A DNA stretch of 64,000 nucleotides, taken from assembly GCF_019285515.1 (NCBI RefSeq), contig NZ_CP079095.1, forward strand, positions 744,001 to 808,000, read 5' to 3'. This document shows positions 31,424-41,035 of the stretch, one piece after another. Position 1 is the stretch's first letter, and each line of letters starts with the position of its first letter. Position numbers and translations under genes: made by a program. The notes under the pieces were generated by a model. That model was not told the DNA's origin, did no database searches, and saw nothing but the letters and a program-made list of their open reading frames with translations. The stretch is from Methylococcus sp. Mc7 (GTDB lineage: Bacteria; Pseudomonadota; Gammaproteobacteria; Methylococcales; Methylococcaceae).

Positions 31424-32704
31424 TCAAGCTTTGGATGGATTGGCTTCGATTCGGGCCAGATACTCGGCGACCAGAAAAAATGAACCGAACACCAGAATGA
31501 TGGATTCATTCTCGGCATTTCGACGGACCCTTGCAAACGCCTCGGCGGCATCCGCAAAACCCTGCTGCACACTGCTTACGCCGAGCCCCGCGAACACCGG
31601 CATCAGGATATCCGGCGTCGCGGCCCGCGGCAGTTGCAACGGCGCGAGATACCAGTCGTCCACCAGATCACGGATGCATTCGACCACGCCGCGGATGTCC
31701 TTGTCGCGCATCATGGCGAACACCGCGTGCACCGGACGCCCCCGCTTGAACTGCCGCAGGAACTCGGCGAGCACGCGCACCGCATGGGGATTGTGCGCGA
31801 CGTCGAGCAGCACCGTGGGCTCGCCCTCCTGTATCTGGAACCGGCCCGGCAGATGGACGCTCGCCAGCCCCGCCCGGACAGCCGCTTCCGGCACCGGGAG
31901 ATGGGGCCTGACCGCTTCGATCACCTGCAACACCGCGGACATGTTGAAATACTGATGGTCGCCCAGCAGACAGGGCTTGGGCAGCGCCGTGTGGGTTTCA
32001 CCGCGTCCGTACCAGATCCAGCCACCGTCTTCACGCCGGAAGGAAAAATCGCGCCCCTGCATCAGCAAATCCGCACCGATCTCCTCCGCATGCCGCAATA
32101 CCGTGGCCGGGGCATCGGGATCGCCCAGGACGCATGGCCGCCCCGGTCGGAAGATGCCGGCCTTCTCCTGGCCGATGGCCTCGCGGGTCAGCCCCAGCCA
32201 TTCCTCGTGGTCGATGCCGATGCTGGCGACCAGCGCGGCATCGGCGTCGACGATGTTCACGGCATCGAGCCGCCCCCCGAGGCCGACCTCGAGGATCTGC
32301 ACGTCGAGTCCGGCGCGGCGGAAGATGTCCAGTGCCGCCAGCGTGCCGAACTCGAAGAAACTCAGCGTGGTATCGCCGCGCACCGCTTCGATCCGTTCGA
32401 ACGAGGCACAGATGGCCGCGTCGTCGACCGGCATCCCGCCGATGCAGATGCGTTCGTTGTAGCGCAGGATGTGGGGCGAGGTGTAGGCGCCGACGCGGTA
32501 GCCGGCCCGGCGCAGGATGGTGTCCAACGCCGCGACGCAGGAACCCTTGCCGTTGGTGCCTCCGACCGTGATGGTGAAAGGCCGGTCCTGGGCCGGATTG
32601 AGTGCGCGGTAGACCCTGCGCACCCGCTCCAGGCCGAGATCGATGGCCTGGGGGTGTAGGGTCTCCTGCCAAGACAGCCACTCCCCGAGAGTCGAGAAGC
32701 GCAT
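31424..32704 (-). CDS. folC: Bifunctional folylpolyglutamate/dihydrofolate synthase
   Basis: 426 aa. The Mur-ligase-type P-loop TVGGTNGKGS, YTSPHILRYNERI, and the C-terminal LLDVAHNPHAVRVL are all FolC features. It adds glutamate to dihydropteroate and to folates. It lies between accD and dedD, the standard gammaproteobacterial order. Confidence 0.94.
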   Translation of the reverse strand: MRFSTLGEWLSWQETLHPQAIDLGLERVRRVYRALNPAQDRPFTITVGGTNGKGSCVAALDTILRRAGYRVGAYTSPHILRYNERICIGGMPVDDAAICASFERIEAVRGDTTLSFFEFGTLAALDIFRRAGLDVQILEVGLGGRLDAVNIVDADAALVASIGIDHEEWLGLTREAIGQEKAGIFRPGRPCVLGDPDAPATVLRHAEEIGADLLMQGRDFSFRREDGGWIWYGRGETHTALPKPCLLGDHQYFNMSAVLQVIEAVRPHLPVPEAAVRAGLASVHLPGRFQIQEGEPTVLLDVAHNPHAVRVLAEFLRQFKRGRPVHAVFAMMRDKDIRGVVECIRDLVDDWYLAPLQLPRAATPDILMPVFAGLGVSSVQQGFADAAEAFARVRRNAENESIILVFGSFFLVAEYLARIEANPSKA

Positions 32705-32707
32705 CGG

Positions 32708-33685
32708 CTATTCGGCTTCCGGATCGTCCACCGGCAACGCGGAAAGATAACGGGCCAGATCGGCCTCGCCGCCGGCCTCCCCGATCGCCGGCGGCGGCGC
32801 CTTCGGCACGGCGGGAACGATTGCCCGGCCGTCGCGGGTCATGAGACCCAGCAGCGCGGCGATGCGCTCGCGCAGGTCGCGGCGGTCGACGATCATGTCG
32901 ATGGCGCCGTGTTCGAGCAGGAATTCGCTGCGCTGGAACCCTTCCGGAAGCTTCTCCCGCACCGTCTGCTCGATCACGCGGGGGCCGGCGAAACCGATCA
33001 GGGCGCCCGGTTCGGCGATGTTGATGTCGCCGAGCATGGCGAAGCTGGCCGAGACCCCGCCCATGGTCGGATCGGTCAGGACGGAAACGAAGGGAATCCT
33101 CGCCTTGGACAGACGCCCCAGGGCGGCGCTGGTCTTGGCCATCTGGAACAGCGACAACAGCGATTCCTGCATGCGGGCACCGCCGCTGGCGCTGAAAACC
33201 ACGAACGGCGCGCCATGCTCCAGGCTGTGGTTGACGCCGCGCACGAAGCGCTCGCCGACCACCGAGCCCATGGAGCCGCCCATGAACTCGAAATTGAAGG
33301 CTCCCGCCACGATCGGCAGACCCAGCAACTGGCCGGCCACCACGATCAGCGCATCCTTTTCGCCGGTGGCTTTCTGCGCTTGCAGCAGACGGTCCTTGTA
33401 CTTCTTGTTGTCCTTGAATTTCAGCGGGTCCTGCGGCGCCAGACCCTCGCCGATTTCCAGCCGGTTGCCCGGATCGAGAAACAGGTGCAGGCGCTTCCGG
33501 GCCGAAATGCGCATGTGATGCGAGCACTTCGGGCACACCTCGAGATTGCGCTCGACTTCCGACCTGTACAGGATCGCATTACAGCTCGGGCACTTGCACC
33601 ACAGCCCTTCGGGCACGGTGCTCTTGGTCGAGGCCTCGGTGCGGATCGTGGAAGGAATGAGTTTATGGAACCAGCTCAAGGTCAT
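32708..33685 (-). CDS. accD: Acetyl-CoA carboxylase carboxyltransferase subunit beta
   Basis: 325 aa. The N-terminal zinc ribbon CKCPSC...CPKC (residues 28-50) and the crotonase-like core ([33 protein letters not shown]) identify AccD. It transfers CO2 from carboxybiotin to acetyl-CoA with AccA to make malonyl-CoA. It ends three bases before folC. Confidence 0.96.
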   Translation of the reverse strand: MTLSWFHKLIPSTIRTEASTKSTVPEGLWCKCPSCNAILYRSEVERNLEVCPKCSHHMRISARKRLHLFLDPGNRLEIGEGLAPQDPLKFKDNKKYKDRLLQAQKATGEKDALIVVAGQLLGLPIVAGAFNFEFMGGSMGSVVGERFVRGVNHSLEHGAPFVVFSASGGARMQESLLSLFQMAKTSAALGRLSKARIPFVSVLTDPTMGGVSASFAMLGDINIAEPGALIGFAGPRVIEQTVREKLPEGFQRSEFLLEHGAIDMIVDRRDLRERIAALLGLMTRDGRAIVPAVPKAPPPAIGEAGGEADLARYLSALPVDDPEAE

Positions 33686-33699
33686 GATCTCTCCCGGAT

Positions 33700-34503
33700 T
33701 CAGGCATCCAGCGCCCGCCGCATGGCGGCGAGCAGGTCGACGATGTCCTTGCGCGCCTGGTCGGGCCGGTCCTGCGCCGCCGCGATCTTTTCCACCAGGG
33801 CGCTGCCCACCACCACGGCGTCGGCGAACCGCCCTATGGCCGCCGCGGTTTCGGCGTTCTTCACGCCGAAACCGACCCCGACGGGCAGATCGGTCAGCGA
33901 CTTGATGTGGGCGATCCTGCTTTCGACTTCGCCGAGGTCGAGGTGCGATGCCCCGGTCACCCCCTTGAGGGATACGTAGTACAGATAGCCGCGGCCCAGC
34001 GAGGCCATCCGCTGAACCCGCGCGTCGGAACTGTTGGGCGCCAGCAGGAAGATCGGGTCGATTCCCGCCTGGTGCAGCATCGGCACGAATTCACCCGCCT
34101 CTTCCGGCGGCATGTCGACGGTCAGCACGCCATCGACGCCGGCGTCCTTGGCACGGTCGGCGAAGGTCTGGTAACCCATGCATTCGATGGGATTGAGGTA
34201 GCCCATAAGTACGATGGGCGTCGTCTGGTCGGTGCGGCGGAACTCGGCCACCATGTCCAGCGTCTTGCGCAGGCTCATGTGATGGACAAGAGCCCGCTCG
34301 CTGGCTTTCTGGATCACCGGGCCGTCGGCCATGGGATCGGAAAACGGCACGCCCAGCTCGATGATGTCGGCCCCGGCTTCGACCATGGCGTGCATCGCCG
34401 GCAAGGTGAATCCGGGCTCCGGGTCGCCGGCGGTGATGAAGGGGATCAGGGCCTTGCGCCCGTCCTGGCGCAGCGCTTGGAAAGTCGAGGTCAGACGGCT
34501 CAC
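33700..34503 (-). CDS. trpA: Tryptophan synthase alpha chain
   Basis: 267 aa. [15 protein letters not shown], the catalytic Glu in [20 protein letters not shown] and [14 protein letters not shown] identify TrpA, which cleaves indoleglycerol phosphate to indole. The start is GTG at 34503, overlapping the TGA of trpB by three bases, so the two are coupled. The open frame continuing upstream is over trpB and is not coding. Confidence 0.95.
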   Translation of the reverse strand: MSRLTSTFQALRQDGRKALIPFITAGDPEPGFTLPAMHAMVEAGADIIELGVPFSDPMADGPVIQKASERALVHHMSLRKTLDMVAEFRRTDQTTPIVLMGYLNPIECMGYQTFADRAKDAGVDGVLTVDMPPEEAGEFVPMLHQAGIDPIFLLAPNSSDARVQRMASLGRGYLYYVSLKGVTGASHLDLGEVESRIAHIKSLTDLPVGVGFGVKNAETAAAIGRFADAVVVGSALVEKIAAAQDRPDQARKDIVDLLAAMRRALDA

Positions 34504-35711
34504 AGGACGATGCCCTCCCGGGTGGCGATGGTGTTGATGTCCTTGTCGCCACGGCCGGACAGGTTGACCAGGACGATCTTGTCGGGACTCAGGGTCGGCG
34601 CCAGCTTGAGGGCATAGGCGACGGCATGGCTGGACTCCAGCGCCGGGATGATGCCCTCCAGCCGCGTCAGGGTATGGAACGCCTCCAGCGCCTCGTCGTC
34701 GGTGGCGCTGACATAGGTCGCGCGGCCGGAATCCTTGAGCCAGGCGTGTTCCGGGCCGACGCCGGGATAGTCCAGGCCGGCGGAGATGGAGTGGGTCTCG
34801 ATGATCTCGCCGTCGTCGTCTTCCATCAGATAGGTCCGGTTGCCGTGCAATACGCCGGGACGGCCAGCGCTCAGCGGCGCCGAATGGCGGCCGGTTTCGA
34901 TGCCGTCGCCGGCAGCCTCCACCCCGTACATGGCAACCTCGCGGTCGTCGACGAAGGGGTAGAACAGGCCGATCGCGTTGGACCCTCCGCCCACGCAGGC
35001 GACCAGAGCGTCGGGAAGGCGCCCGGCCAGGTCCAGCATCTGGCTGCGTGCCTCGCGTCCGATCACGGCCTGGAAGTCGCGCACCATGGCGGGATAGGGA
35101 TGGGGGCCCGCCACCGTGCCGATGATGTAGAAGGTATCGTCGACGTTGGTGACCCAGTCGCGCATGGCCTCGTTCAGGGCGTCCTTGAGCGTCCTGGAGC
35201 CCGACTCGACCGCCACCACGGTGGCGCCGAGCAGCTTCATGCGGAACACGTTGAGGGCCTGGCGCTGGACGTCGACCGCGCCCATGTAGACCACGCATTC
35301 CATCCCCAGCCGGGCGGCCACGGTGGCGGTGGCCACGCCGTGCTGGCCGGCGCCGGTCTCGGCGATCACCCGCCGCTTGCCCATGCGCTTGGCCAAGAGG
35401 GCCTGGCCGACGGTGTTGTTGACCTTGTGCGCGCCGGTATGATTGAGGTCTTCGCGCTTGAAGTAGATCTGCGCGCCGCCCAGTACGCGGCTCAGGCGCT
35501 CGGCGTGGTAGATCGGCGAGGGACGGCCGACGTAATGGTTCAGATCGTGATCCAGCTCGGCGAGAAATTCCGGGTCCTTCAGGTAGCGATGGTAGGCGGC
35601 TCTCAGCTCTTCCAGCGGCTCCATCAGGGTCTCGGCGACGAAAATGCCGCCGTAGGGTCCGAAATGGCCGCGGTCATCCGGCAGGTTATAGGGCTGAATC
35701 TCGTCTCGCAT
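34500..35711 (-). CDS. trpB: Tryptophan synthase beta chain
   Basis: 403 aa. The PLP lysine is in [14 protein letters not shown], followed by [13 protein letters not shown] and the GGGSNAIG phosphate loop. It condenses indole with serine. I chose ATG at 35711 ([12 protein letters not shown]); it lies inside the end of trpF, with a 26-base overlap, which suggests translational coupling. Confidence 0.96.
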   Translation of the reverse strand: MRDEIQPYNLPDDRGHFGPYGGIFVAETLMEPLEELRAAYHRYLKDPEFLAELDHDLNHYVGRPSPIYHAERLSRVLGGAQIYFKREDLNHTGAHKVNNTVGQALLAKRMGKRRVIAETGAGQHGVATATVAARLGMECVVYMGAVDVQRQALNVFRMKLLGATVVAVESGSRTLKDALNEAMRDWVTNVDDTFYIIGTVAGPHPYPAMVRDFQAVIGREARSQMLDLAGRLPDALVACVGGGSNAIGLFYPFVDDREVAMYGVEAAGDGIETGRHSAPLSAGRPGVLHGNRTYLMEDDDGEIIETHSISAGLDYPGVGPEHAWLKDSGRATYVSATDDEALEAFHTLTRLEGIIPALESSHAVAYALKLAPTLSPDKIVLVNLSGRGDKDINTIATREGIVL

Positions 35712-36354
35712 AGTCAAAGTCGTATACCTCGCGTAAAAACGCCGCCATCTTGTCGTGGTCCTTGATTCCCTTCCGCTCACCTTCCACGCCGCTCGAAACG
35801 TCGACGGCATAGGGCCTCGCCGTTGCCAGGGCCTCTTTCACATTGGCCGGGGTGAGCCCGCCCGCCAGGATCAGCGGCAGCGCGCACCCGGCTTCGGCCC
35901 TGCGCCAGTCGAACGTCATGCCGGTTCCGCCCTGCTCTCCCGGGTGGTAGGCGTCGAGCAGCAGGCCAGAAGCACCGGCATACCGGCGAGCCTCGGCCCC
36001 GACGTCGATGCCGGGCTTCATCCGGAGGGCCTTGAGATAGGGCCGGCCGAAAGCCGCGCAATACTCCGGGGATTCTTCGCCATGGAATTGCAGCAGGTCG
36101 ATCCGCACGGCACCGCAGATCTCCCGAACCCGCTCCGGCCCGGCATCCACGAACAGGCCCACCACCGTGACGAATGCCGGGACGGCCGAGGCGATGGCCC
36201 GCGCCTGGCCGACGCTCACGTTGCGCGGGCTGGGACCGTGGAACACCAGGCCCAGCGCATCGGCGCCGAGAGCCACCGCGCGAGCCGCGTCCTCGGCCTG
36301 CGTGAAACCGCAAATTTTAACCCGAGTTCGCCCTGAGGGATATGCCGGCATCAT
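35686..36354 (-). CDS. trpF: Phosphoribosylanthranilate isomerase
   Basis: 222 aa. The TIM-barrel enzyme is recognised by [13 protein letters not shown] with the catalytic Cys, [19 protein letters not shown] and [11 protein letters not shown]. It isomerises PRA to CdRP. The ATG at 36354 overlaps the stop of truA (ATGA) and its 3' end overlaps trpB by 26 bases. Confidence 0.94.
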   Translation of the reverse strand: MMPAYPSGRTRVKICGFTQAEDAARAVALGADALGLVFHGPSPRNVSVGQARAIASAVPAFVTVVGLFVDAGPERVREICGAVRIDLLQFHGEESPEYCAAFGRPYLKALRMKPGIDVGAEARRYAGASGLLLDAYHPGEQGGTGMTFDWRRAEAGCALPLILAGGLTPANVKEALATARPYAVDVSSGVEGERKGIKDHDKMAAFLREVYDFDYARRDSAL

Positions 36355-37166
36355 GATTCGTCGGCCGGTTGGTAGCGGCGGGCGTCCGCCGGCAGATCTC
36401 CGAAAACGGGGTCCCGCGCCAGCCCGAATTCTTCTGGATAGCACACGCCTCCCAGGTAAAGCCCGTCCGGCGGCGCCGTGACGCCACCCTGGGCGCGGTC
36501 ACGCATGGCCAGCAGTTCGCCGACCCAGGCCGGATCGTGCTTGCCCGCACCCACCGCCATCAGCACCCCGGCGATGTTGCGCACCATGTGGTGCACGAAG
36601 GCGTTGGCGGCGATTTCCATGACCACCCTTTCACCTTCCCGGCGCACGCGCAGGAAATGAACGCGGCGGAAAGGGCTGAGGGACTGGCACTGCTGGGCTC
36701 GAAAGGATGAGAAATCATGTTCGCCGATCAGATGGGCCGCACCTTCCCGCATCCGCTCGACGTCCAGCGGGGCGTGGCACCAGGTGAGCTGGCGGGGCCG
36801 CAAAGCGGAACGCATGGGGCGGTTCAGTATCTCATAGCGGTAATAGCGGGCGATCGCGCTCAACCGGGCATGGAAATGGGGTTCGGTCTCCCGCACCCAT
36901 AAAATCCGCACATCCTCCGGCAGCGCGGTATTGGCACCCAGCAGCCAGGAGCGCTCGCTGCGCCGGCTTTCGGTATCGAAATGCACTACCTGCTCGATGG
37001 CATGCACCCCCGCATCGGTGCGCCCCGCGCACACGACCCGGACCGGAGCGTTTGCGATCCGGCTCAGGGCCTGCTCGACCACGGCCTGAATGGTGCGCTT
37101 GCCGTTCTGCCGTTGCCAACCGGCGAAGCGGCTGCCGTCATATTCTATGCCTAAGGCGATCCTCAT
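36351..37166 (-). CDS. truA: tRNA pseudouridine(38-40) synthase
   Basis: 271 aa. Seen: IEYDGSRFAGWQRQ, the catalytic Asp in CAGRTDAGVHA, and FRAQQCQSLSPFR. It modifies the anticodon arm of tRNAs. It is the first gene of the truA-trpF-trpB-trpA-accD-folC block and has two DnaA boxes about 55-75 bases upstream. Confidence 0.95.
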   Translation of the reverse strand: MRIALGIEYDGSRFAGWQRQNGKRTIQAVVEQALSRIANAPVRVVCAGRTDAGVHAIEQVVHFDTESRRSERSWLLGANTALPEDVRILWVRETEPHFHARLSAIARYYRYEILNRPMRSALRPRQLTWCHAPLDVERMREGAAHLIGEHDFSSFRAQQCQSLSPFRRVHFLRVRREGERVVMEIAANAFVHHMVRNIAGVLMAVGAGKHDPAWVGELLAMRDRAQGGVTAPPDGLYLGGVCYPEEFGLARDPVFGDLPADARRYQPADES

Positions 37167-37218
37167 GTTCCGGGCCTGGTTCGAGGCGCGCTATCGTACC
37201 AGAAACGCCCCCGCCGGC

Positions 37219-37241
37219 TTATCCACAGATTCTGTGGATAA
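37219..37241. promoter_or_regulatory. Two perfect DnaA boxes in inverted orientation
   Basis: TTATCCACA at 37219-37227 and its reverse complement TGTGGATAA at 37233-37241 are separated by five bases. Both match the strict E. coli DnaA-box consensus at 9 of 9 positions. They lie upstream of truA on the minus strand. Confidence 0.65.
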
Positions 37242-37343
37242 TTCTGTGAGCCCCCTGCAGACTGTCCGCGCAACACGTTGATTCGAAAAGGCCCCGCCGA
37301 ACCTGACAAAATCGAGACACCGCCTGCGCGGGCTTCCGGGTGA

Positions 37344-37384
37344 GCCCGTATCGGCGAGGCGGACACTGCGGCGCCGATACGGGC
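37344..37384 (-). terminator. Strong inverted repeat after the cysteine-rich gene
   Basis: GCCCGTATCGGCG (37344-37356) pairs perfectly with CGCCGATACGGGC (37372-37384) around 15 bases. It begins 13 bases beyond the stop of the minus-strand gene at 37397. There is no T-run, so it may be a stabilising stem or a bent terminator rather than a classical one. Confidence 0.45.
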
Positions 37385-37396
37385 GGAATCGAACCG

Positions 37397-37864
37397 TTAT
37401 TTGATTTTGTTCAAGCCAGTATCCTCGATCGCCTGCTCGCAACGCGAACTGACCTTGGCTTCGTTCTTTTCCAGGCAGGCCAACAGCCGCCCTTCGCCGG
37501 GTTCGACGTTGGCGCAGTACTTGTCCAGATCGTCGTCGCATTCCGCGGCCACATAGCTCAAGGCATTGACTTCACGCTGAAGCTGGGCCGCCGCATCGTA
37601 AATGGCGTATTCGCAACGCGTGGAAAGCTTGTCCTGGTAAGCGTAGAGGCAAGCCAGTTGGCGTCCGTCGCCCGGCATCACGTCCTTGCAGAACTTGTCC
37701 AGTTCGGCCTTGCAGCCGGTCTTGAACGTCGAGACCGGGTCGTCGGCCTGGGCCTGCTCGGCGGGCGCTGGAGCCTTGGTCTGGGCCTTCTTCGCCGCAC
37801 AAGCGGGCTGCGTCATGAACGCCGCCAGCAGCAGGCCGGCGAACAGATATCGTGCACTGTACAT
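37397..37864 (-). CDS. Exported cysteine-rich repeat protein (GLG1-type repeats)
   Basis: 155 aa. A signal peptide (LFAGLLLAAFMTQPACA, cleavage near residue 24) is followed by two repeats of about 55 residues: CKAELDKFCKDVMPGDGRQL then LACLYAYQDKLSTRCEYAI, and CDDDLDKYCANVEPGEGRLL then LACLEKNEAKVSSRCEQAI. This is the cysteine-rich repeat of Golgi protein GLG1, which also occurs in bacterial exported proteins of unknown role. Each repeat has four cysteines, so two disulfides each are likely in the periplasm. ATG at 37864 with AGGA upstream. Confidence 0.8.
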   Translation of the reverse strand: MYSARYLFAGLLLAAFMTQPACAAKKAQTKAPAPAEQAQADDPVSTFKTGCKAELDKFCKDVMPGDGRQLACLYAYQDKLSTRCEYAIYDAAAQLQREVNALSYVAAECDDDLDKYCANVEPGEGRLLACLEKNEAKVSSRCEQAIEDTGLNKIK

Positions 37865-38168
37865 GAGATGTTCCTTATTATTGATGGGTGATGTGAGGAA
37901 TCGCGCACCCTCTTGCCCGCAAGTTCCGACCCGAGCCGGCCCTTCCGTTGGCGGCGCGCGCCCGGCATTGTAGCCAGACGCCCCGGGAAAACCTATCCGG
38001 CTTGAGGCACGACCATCGTCCGAACGGTAAGAGACCACCGTTTTGCAAAATGGAGGAGGTGGACGGAAAATAACCGAGCGGCACACTCAACCATGCGAAG
38101 CCATCTTCCGCTGCCGCCGCGACTTGCCAAACGCACAAGGTGCCCCCTCCCCGTACATTTTCGCCCAC

Positions 38169-38894
38169 ATGAAGAACCCGTCCGAATCCGCTATCCGGTT
38201 GCTGAACCGAGGACTCTTCGTCGCCGGGATATCTCCTTTTCTCTCGCTTGCGCTGGGCAGCTTCACCCACGGCCTGGGCGCCAATCCCGTGGAGACCATT
38301 TCCCACAGCAGCGGCCTTTGGACATTGAGGCTGTTGCTGGGCGCCCTGGCCATCACGCCCTTGGCCAAATTTCCCGGCGGACACTGGCTCGTTAGCCTGC
38401 GCCGCACAGCCGCCCTGCTGGCTTTCTTCTACGCCTGCCTTCATGTCTCGAGCTACCTGATATTCGATCAGTTTTTCGACGCCCGCGAAATCTGGCGGGA
38501 CATTGCCAGGCGACCCTCTATCGTTGCCGGCATGACGAGCTTTCTGATAATGGTTCCGTTGGCCGTCACATCCAGCCAGGCCATGGCCCGCCGTCTCGGC
38601 CGCAGAAACTGGCGACTGCTGCACCGGTGGGTATATGTCGCCGCTGCCGCGGGCGTATTCCATTATTTTTGGCTGGTAAAACGGGACACATCGGGGCCGG
38701 CGCTCTACGCCGTGATCCTGGCGATCCTGCTGTGCCTGCGACTGGACGATGCAGCCCGACGGCAGGCCGGCCGCGGCGGGGCCGACCGCCCTTCCGCGAC
38801 ATCCCCCGATTACAAACCCCTCGGCACCACAGCCAACGGATTAGCGCCGGAACCGGGCAACCAAGGAACCGCCCCCAATCGACGCATAATGTAA
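38169..38894 (+). CDS. msrQ: Haem-binding membrane subunit MsrQ (YedZ family)
   Basis: 241 aa. About six helices; the ferric-reductase-like core with haem histidines appears in ACLHVSSYL and RLLHRWVYVAAAAGVFHYFW. MsrQ passes electrons from the quinone pool to the periplasmic methionine sulfoxide reductase MsrP. I chose ATG at 38169; the frame is open upstream without similarity. No msrP gene adjoins it in this window. The C-terminus has an unusual polar tail of about 50 residues. Confidence 0.82.
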   Translation: MKNPSESAIRLLNRGLFVAGISPFLSLALGSFTHGLGANPVETISHSSGLWTLRLLLGALAITPLAKFPGGHWLVSLRRTAALLAFFYACLHVSSYLIFDQFFDAREIWRDIARRPSIVAGMTSFLIMVPLAVTSSQAMARRLGRRNWRLLHRWVYVAAAAGVFHYFWLVKRDTSGPALYAVILAILLCLRLDDAARRQAGRGGADRPSATSPDYKPLGTTANGLAPEPGNQGTAPNRRIM

Positions 38895-39136
38895 ACTCCA
38901 TCTAATACCATGCAGCTGGTCGCTAGACGCCAGCCATGTGCCAAGCCACTTACGTAATGGACATGCCTGACAAACAAAACGCGCTATGTTTCTTACCGTG
39001 ACCGACGGTGGTTCCCCGGCCATATGAAATCCCAAGTTTCATGTCATGGAAACCAGTTGGCGGCGACCGGCGGTCCCCTTCCACCGCGGGCCGCCGCCGC
39101 TTAGTTCCTCCCGCCCGGCGCTTCCGCCACCGGCCG

Positions 39137-39697
39137 TCAATGCTCCCGCACGTCCCTTGCGTCTTCGTTCCAGATCGGATTATCCCGGTCCTGCGGATCG
39201 AGTTTGACCACGTCCTCAGGGAAAATATGCCAGAACGAACGGTCGATCGCACCCTCCTGATAATGGGCATCTTTCCGTCCGTGGTGGAAGGGGCACCACC
39301 AGTTCTCCACCAGCTTGACGAGATAGGCGTGCCATTCGAACAACCCCACGCTGAAAGGACAATACCAGGTACAATTAAGTATCCAAAATAACTTGGACTG
39401 GGTTGGGCTAAGCCTGTAGCCAGGCTGCATGACGATCTGGTTTGACAGCTTATATCGGAAGCTGGCCCGATCCGGGAGAAACTCTTTCAAAGACTTTACA
39501 TTTTCAGCGCCCATCAGCTTCAGATGGAAATAACTGATATAGGCGCTGATTATCACAAAAGGCAGCGTCAGGATGGGCAAATAAATCAGAAACACTCCCA
39601 AGATGCGCGTCGCATACGAGATATCATTATGATTTTTCCCGATTACGACACGGCTCCCGTCCACCCCCGACGGACCACAAGTTTCGCACTTTTTCAT
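39137..39697 (-). CDS. Hypothetical membrane protein with aromatic/cysteine motifs
   Basis: 186 aa. A CETCG motif opens the protein. One or two hydrophobic helices span about 29-57 (ILGVFLIYLPILTLPFVIIS). The second half has CTWYCPFSVGLFEW, WWCPFHHGRKDAHY and FWHIFPEDVVKLDP, rich in Trp, Cys and His. The composition suggests a membrane protein with a cytosolic or periplasmic metal- or redox-like region, but no family is recognised. The base composition is more AT-rich than its neighbours, hinting at transfer. Confidence 0.6.
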   Translation of the reverse strand: MKKCETCGPSGVDGSRVVIGKNHNDISYATRILGVFLIYLPILTLPFVIISAYISYFHLKLMGAENVKSLKEFLPDRASFRYKLSNQIVMQPGYRLSPTQSKLFWILNCTWYCPFSVGLFEWHAYLVKLVENWWCPFHHGRKDAHYQEGAIDRSFWHIFPEDVVKLDPQDRDNPIWNEDARDVREH

Positions 39698-40057
39698 TTT
39701 GAGCCTCAGCCAAAGCGTTCTCGTTCTTATGAATGCGGCTCAGATATGCCTGAGACGCCGCCCCATATCCTCTGTTTTCGATCCCGGCAAGGACCTTTGC
39801 CGGCATCGCGGCAGAGAAGCTATGAGGTCGAAAGCGCCGCGTCAAGCGGCGGCATCCCGCCGAAACGGCTCGAGCCGCGGGGACGGAGCGGGAATGATCC
39901 GTGGCATACAGCCGGGAGGGGTAGCGCAGTGATCGCACTGGTGCCGACGACCGGCTGGCAAGTTCTTGCGCTGAAGGGGGCGGAACCTCCTTCCGGCACC
40001 CGCCCCCAATTCCATTGCAGGCCGGGGCGGAAGTTACCACCCCGGCAATGAGACGGG
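39698..40057. other. 360-base gap with two GC-rich hairpins
   Basis: No gene of coding quality is seen. GGGGGCGG (39976-39983) can pair with CCGCCCCC (40000-40007). GCCGGGG (40021-40027) pairs with CCCCGGC (40040-40046) 11 bases beyond the stop of the minus-strand gene at 40058 and may end its transcript, though without a T-run. Confidence 0.4.
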
Positions 40058-40384
40058 CTATTGCATGCCTTTCTTCAACGCATCGAGCAATTTGCTGCCG
40101 GCGGCCGCATCGTCGCTGCCCACCAGCACCATCACCATCATGTGATCGCCCATCCGAATGCATTCGATCACTGCCAGGGTCTTGTCGGTCCAGGAACGGA
40201 CGGAGTCGGCATCCTTACTGATCCTACCCGTCGTCTGCGCGGACATGAGCGACTCGCCCCGGCTCACGCAGTCGGCTTCGCTCAGAGCCGACTGCATATG
40301 ATCCCAGTACATGTTAGGGGTGGCCAGTGCAGCTTGAGATACGCCCAGCAGGGCAATCAGCATCAGAGAAAATTTTGCAAACAT
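40058..40384 (-). CDS. Small exported protein, function unknown
   Basis: 108 aa. A signal peptide (FSLMLIALLGVSQAALA, cleavage after residue 21) leads to a mature domain of about 87 residues with two cysteines (ADCVSRG and IECIRMG) and a repeated C...RG/MG pattern, possibly one disulfide. ATG at 40384 has AGGA eight bases upstream. No family is recognised. Confidence 0.7.
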   Translation of the reverse strand: MFAKFSLMLIALLGVSQAALATPNMYWDHMQSALSEADCVSRGESLMSAQTTGRISKDADSVRSWTDKTLAVIECIRMGDHMMVMVLVGSDDAAAGSKLLDALKKGMQ

Positions 40385-40562
40385 GGTCGGTCCTCCTCGT
40401 TTTCTACACCAAAAACGGAACCCGCTTCGGGAGCGTTTGCCGGACGAAGCGGAGGCTCGCCTTGCAAGCTGGATATTACGTCAATCCTCACGAACTTGCC
40501 CAGCAGCGGATTGGGCGCCGCCAGGGTCGGGCCGCTGCCCCCGATTCCGGCCGACTTTGCTG

Positions 40563-40778
40563 TCAGGCTTCGAAGGAACCGTAGCCATGCAAAGCACCGG
40601 GCTTCCGGCTCGGCGAGCCGGCGTCGGCACCCCGCTCCTTGTAAAGGAGATAGATGAAAACCGCCATCAGCCCAATCAGAATCCAATACTTCAACCAAAA
40701 CAGGAACTTCAGTTTGGCCAGGAATGCGGGATGGCCGAGGAGATAAGCGTTGAATTCAGCGAAGAAATTTTCGAACAC
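40563..40778 (-). CDS. Small single-helix membrane protein
   Basis: 71 aa. One membrane helix (about 26-46, LFWLKYWILIGLMAVFIYLLY) is followed by a short basic tail. The start is GTG at 40778 with GAGAGG upstream. The 5' half is amphipathic (FENFFAEFNAYLLGHPAF). Function unknown. It precedes the 40058 gene on the same strand by 178 bases. Confidence 0.55.
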   Translation of the reverse strand: MFENFFAEFNAYLLGHPAFLAKLKFLFWLKYWILIGLMAVFIYLLYKERGADAGSPSRKPGALHGYGSFEA

Positions 40779-41035
40779 AGCGGATGACCTCTCAGATCTG
40801 CCAGCCAGTTGCCCGGCTTCCGCCCCCGCTCGCCTAATTCGAAGTCAGGGGCCCTTGGTAATGCGATGCGGGAAAGGGCGAAACCCCTGACCGTGACATA
40901 CGCAGGTGAGGCACTTACATCGAAATTAGACCGCAGACACGTCCACTCAGTTCCATCGACCTGCCGTCAATGAGTTATGCGAGGCGACCCCGCAGCCATC
41001 CGGAGAGCCGTCTAGCTTTGGGTCGCGGCGCCCCC

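Noticed and set aside
37219-37241. Replication origin at the DnaA-box pair
   Set aside because: Only two boxes, no dnaA/dnaN, no AT-rich unwinding element or box cluster.
39627-40163. Minus-strand frame of 178 codons between two small genes
   Set aside because: It overlaps the better-supported 40058-40384 and 39137-39697 genes and has no domain or ribosome site.
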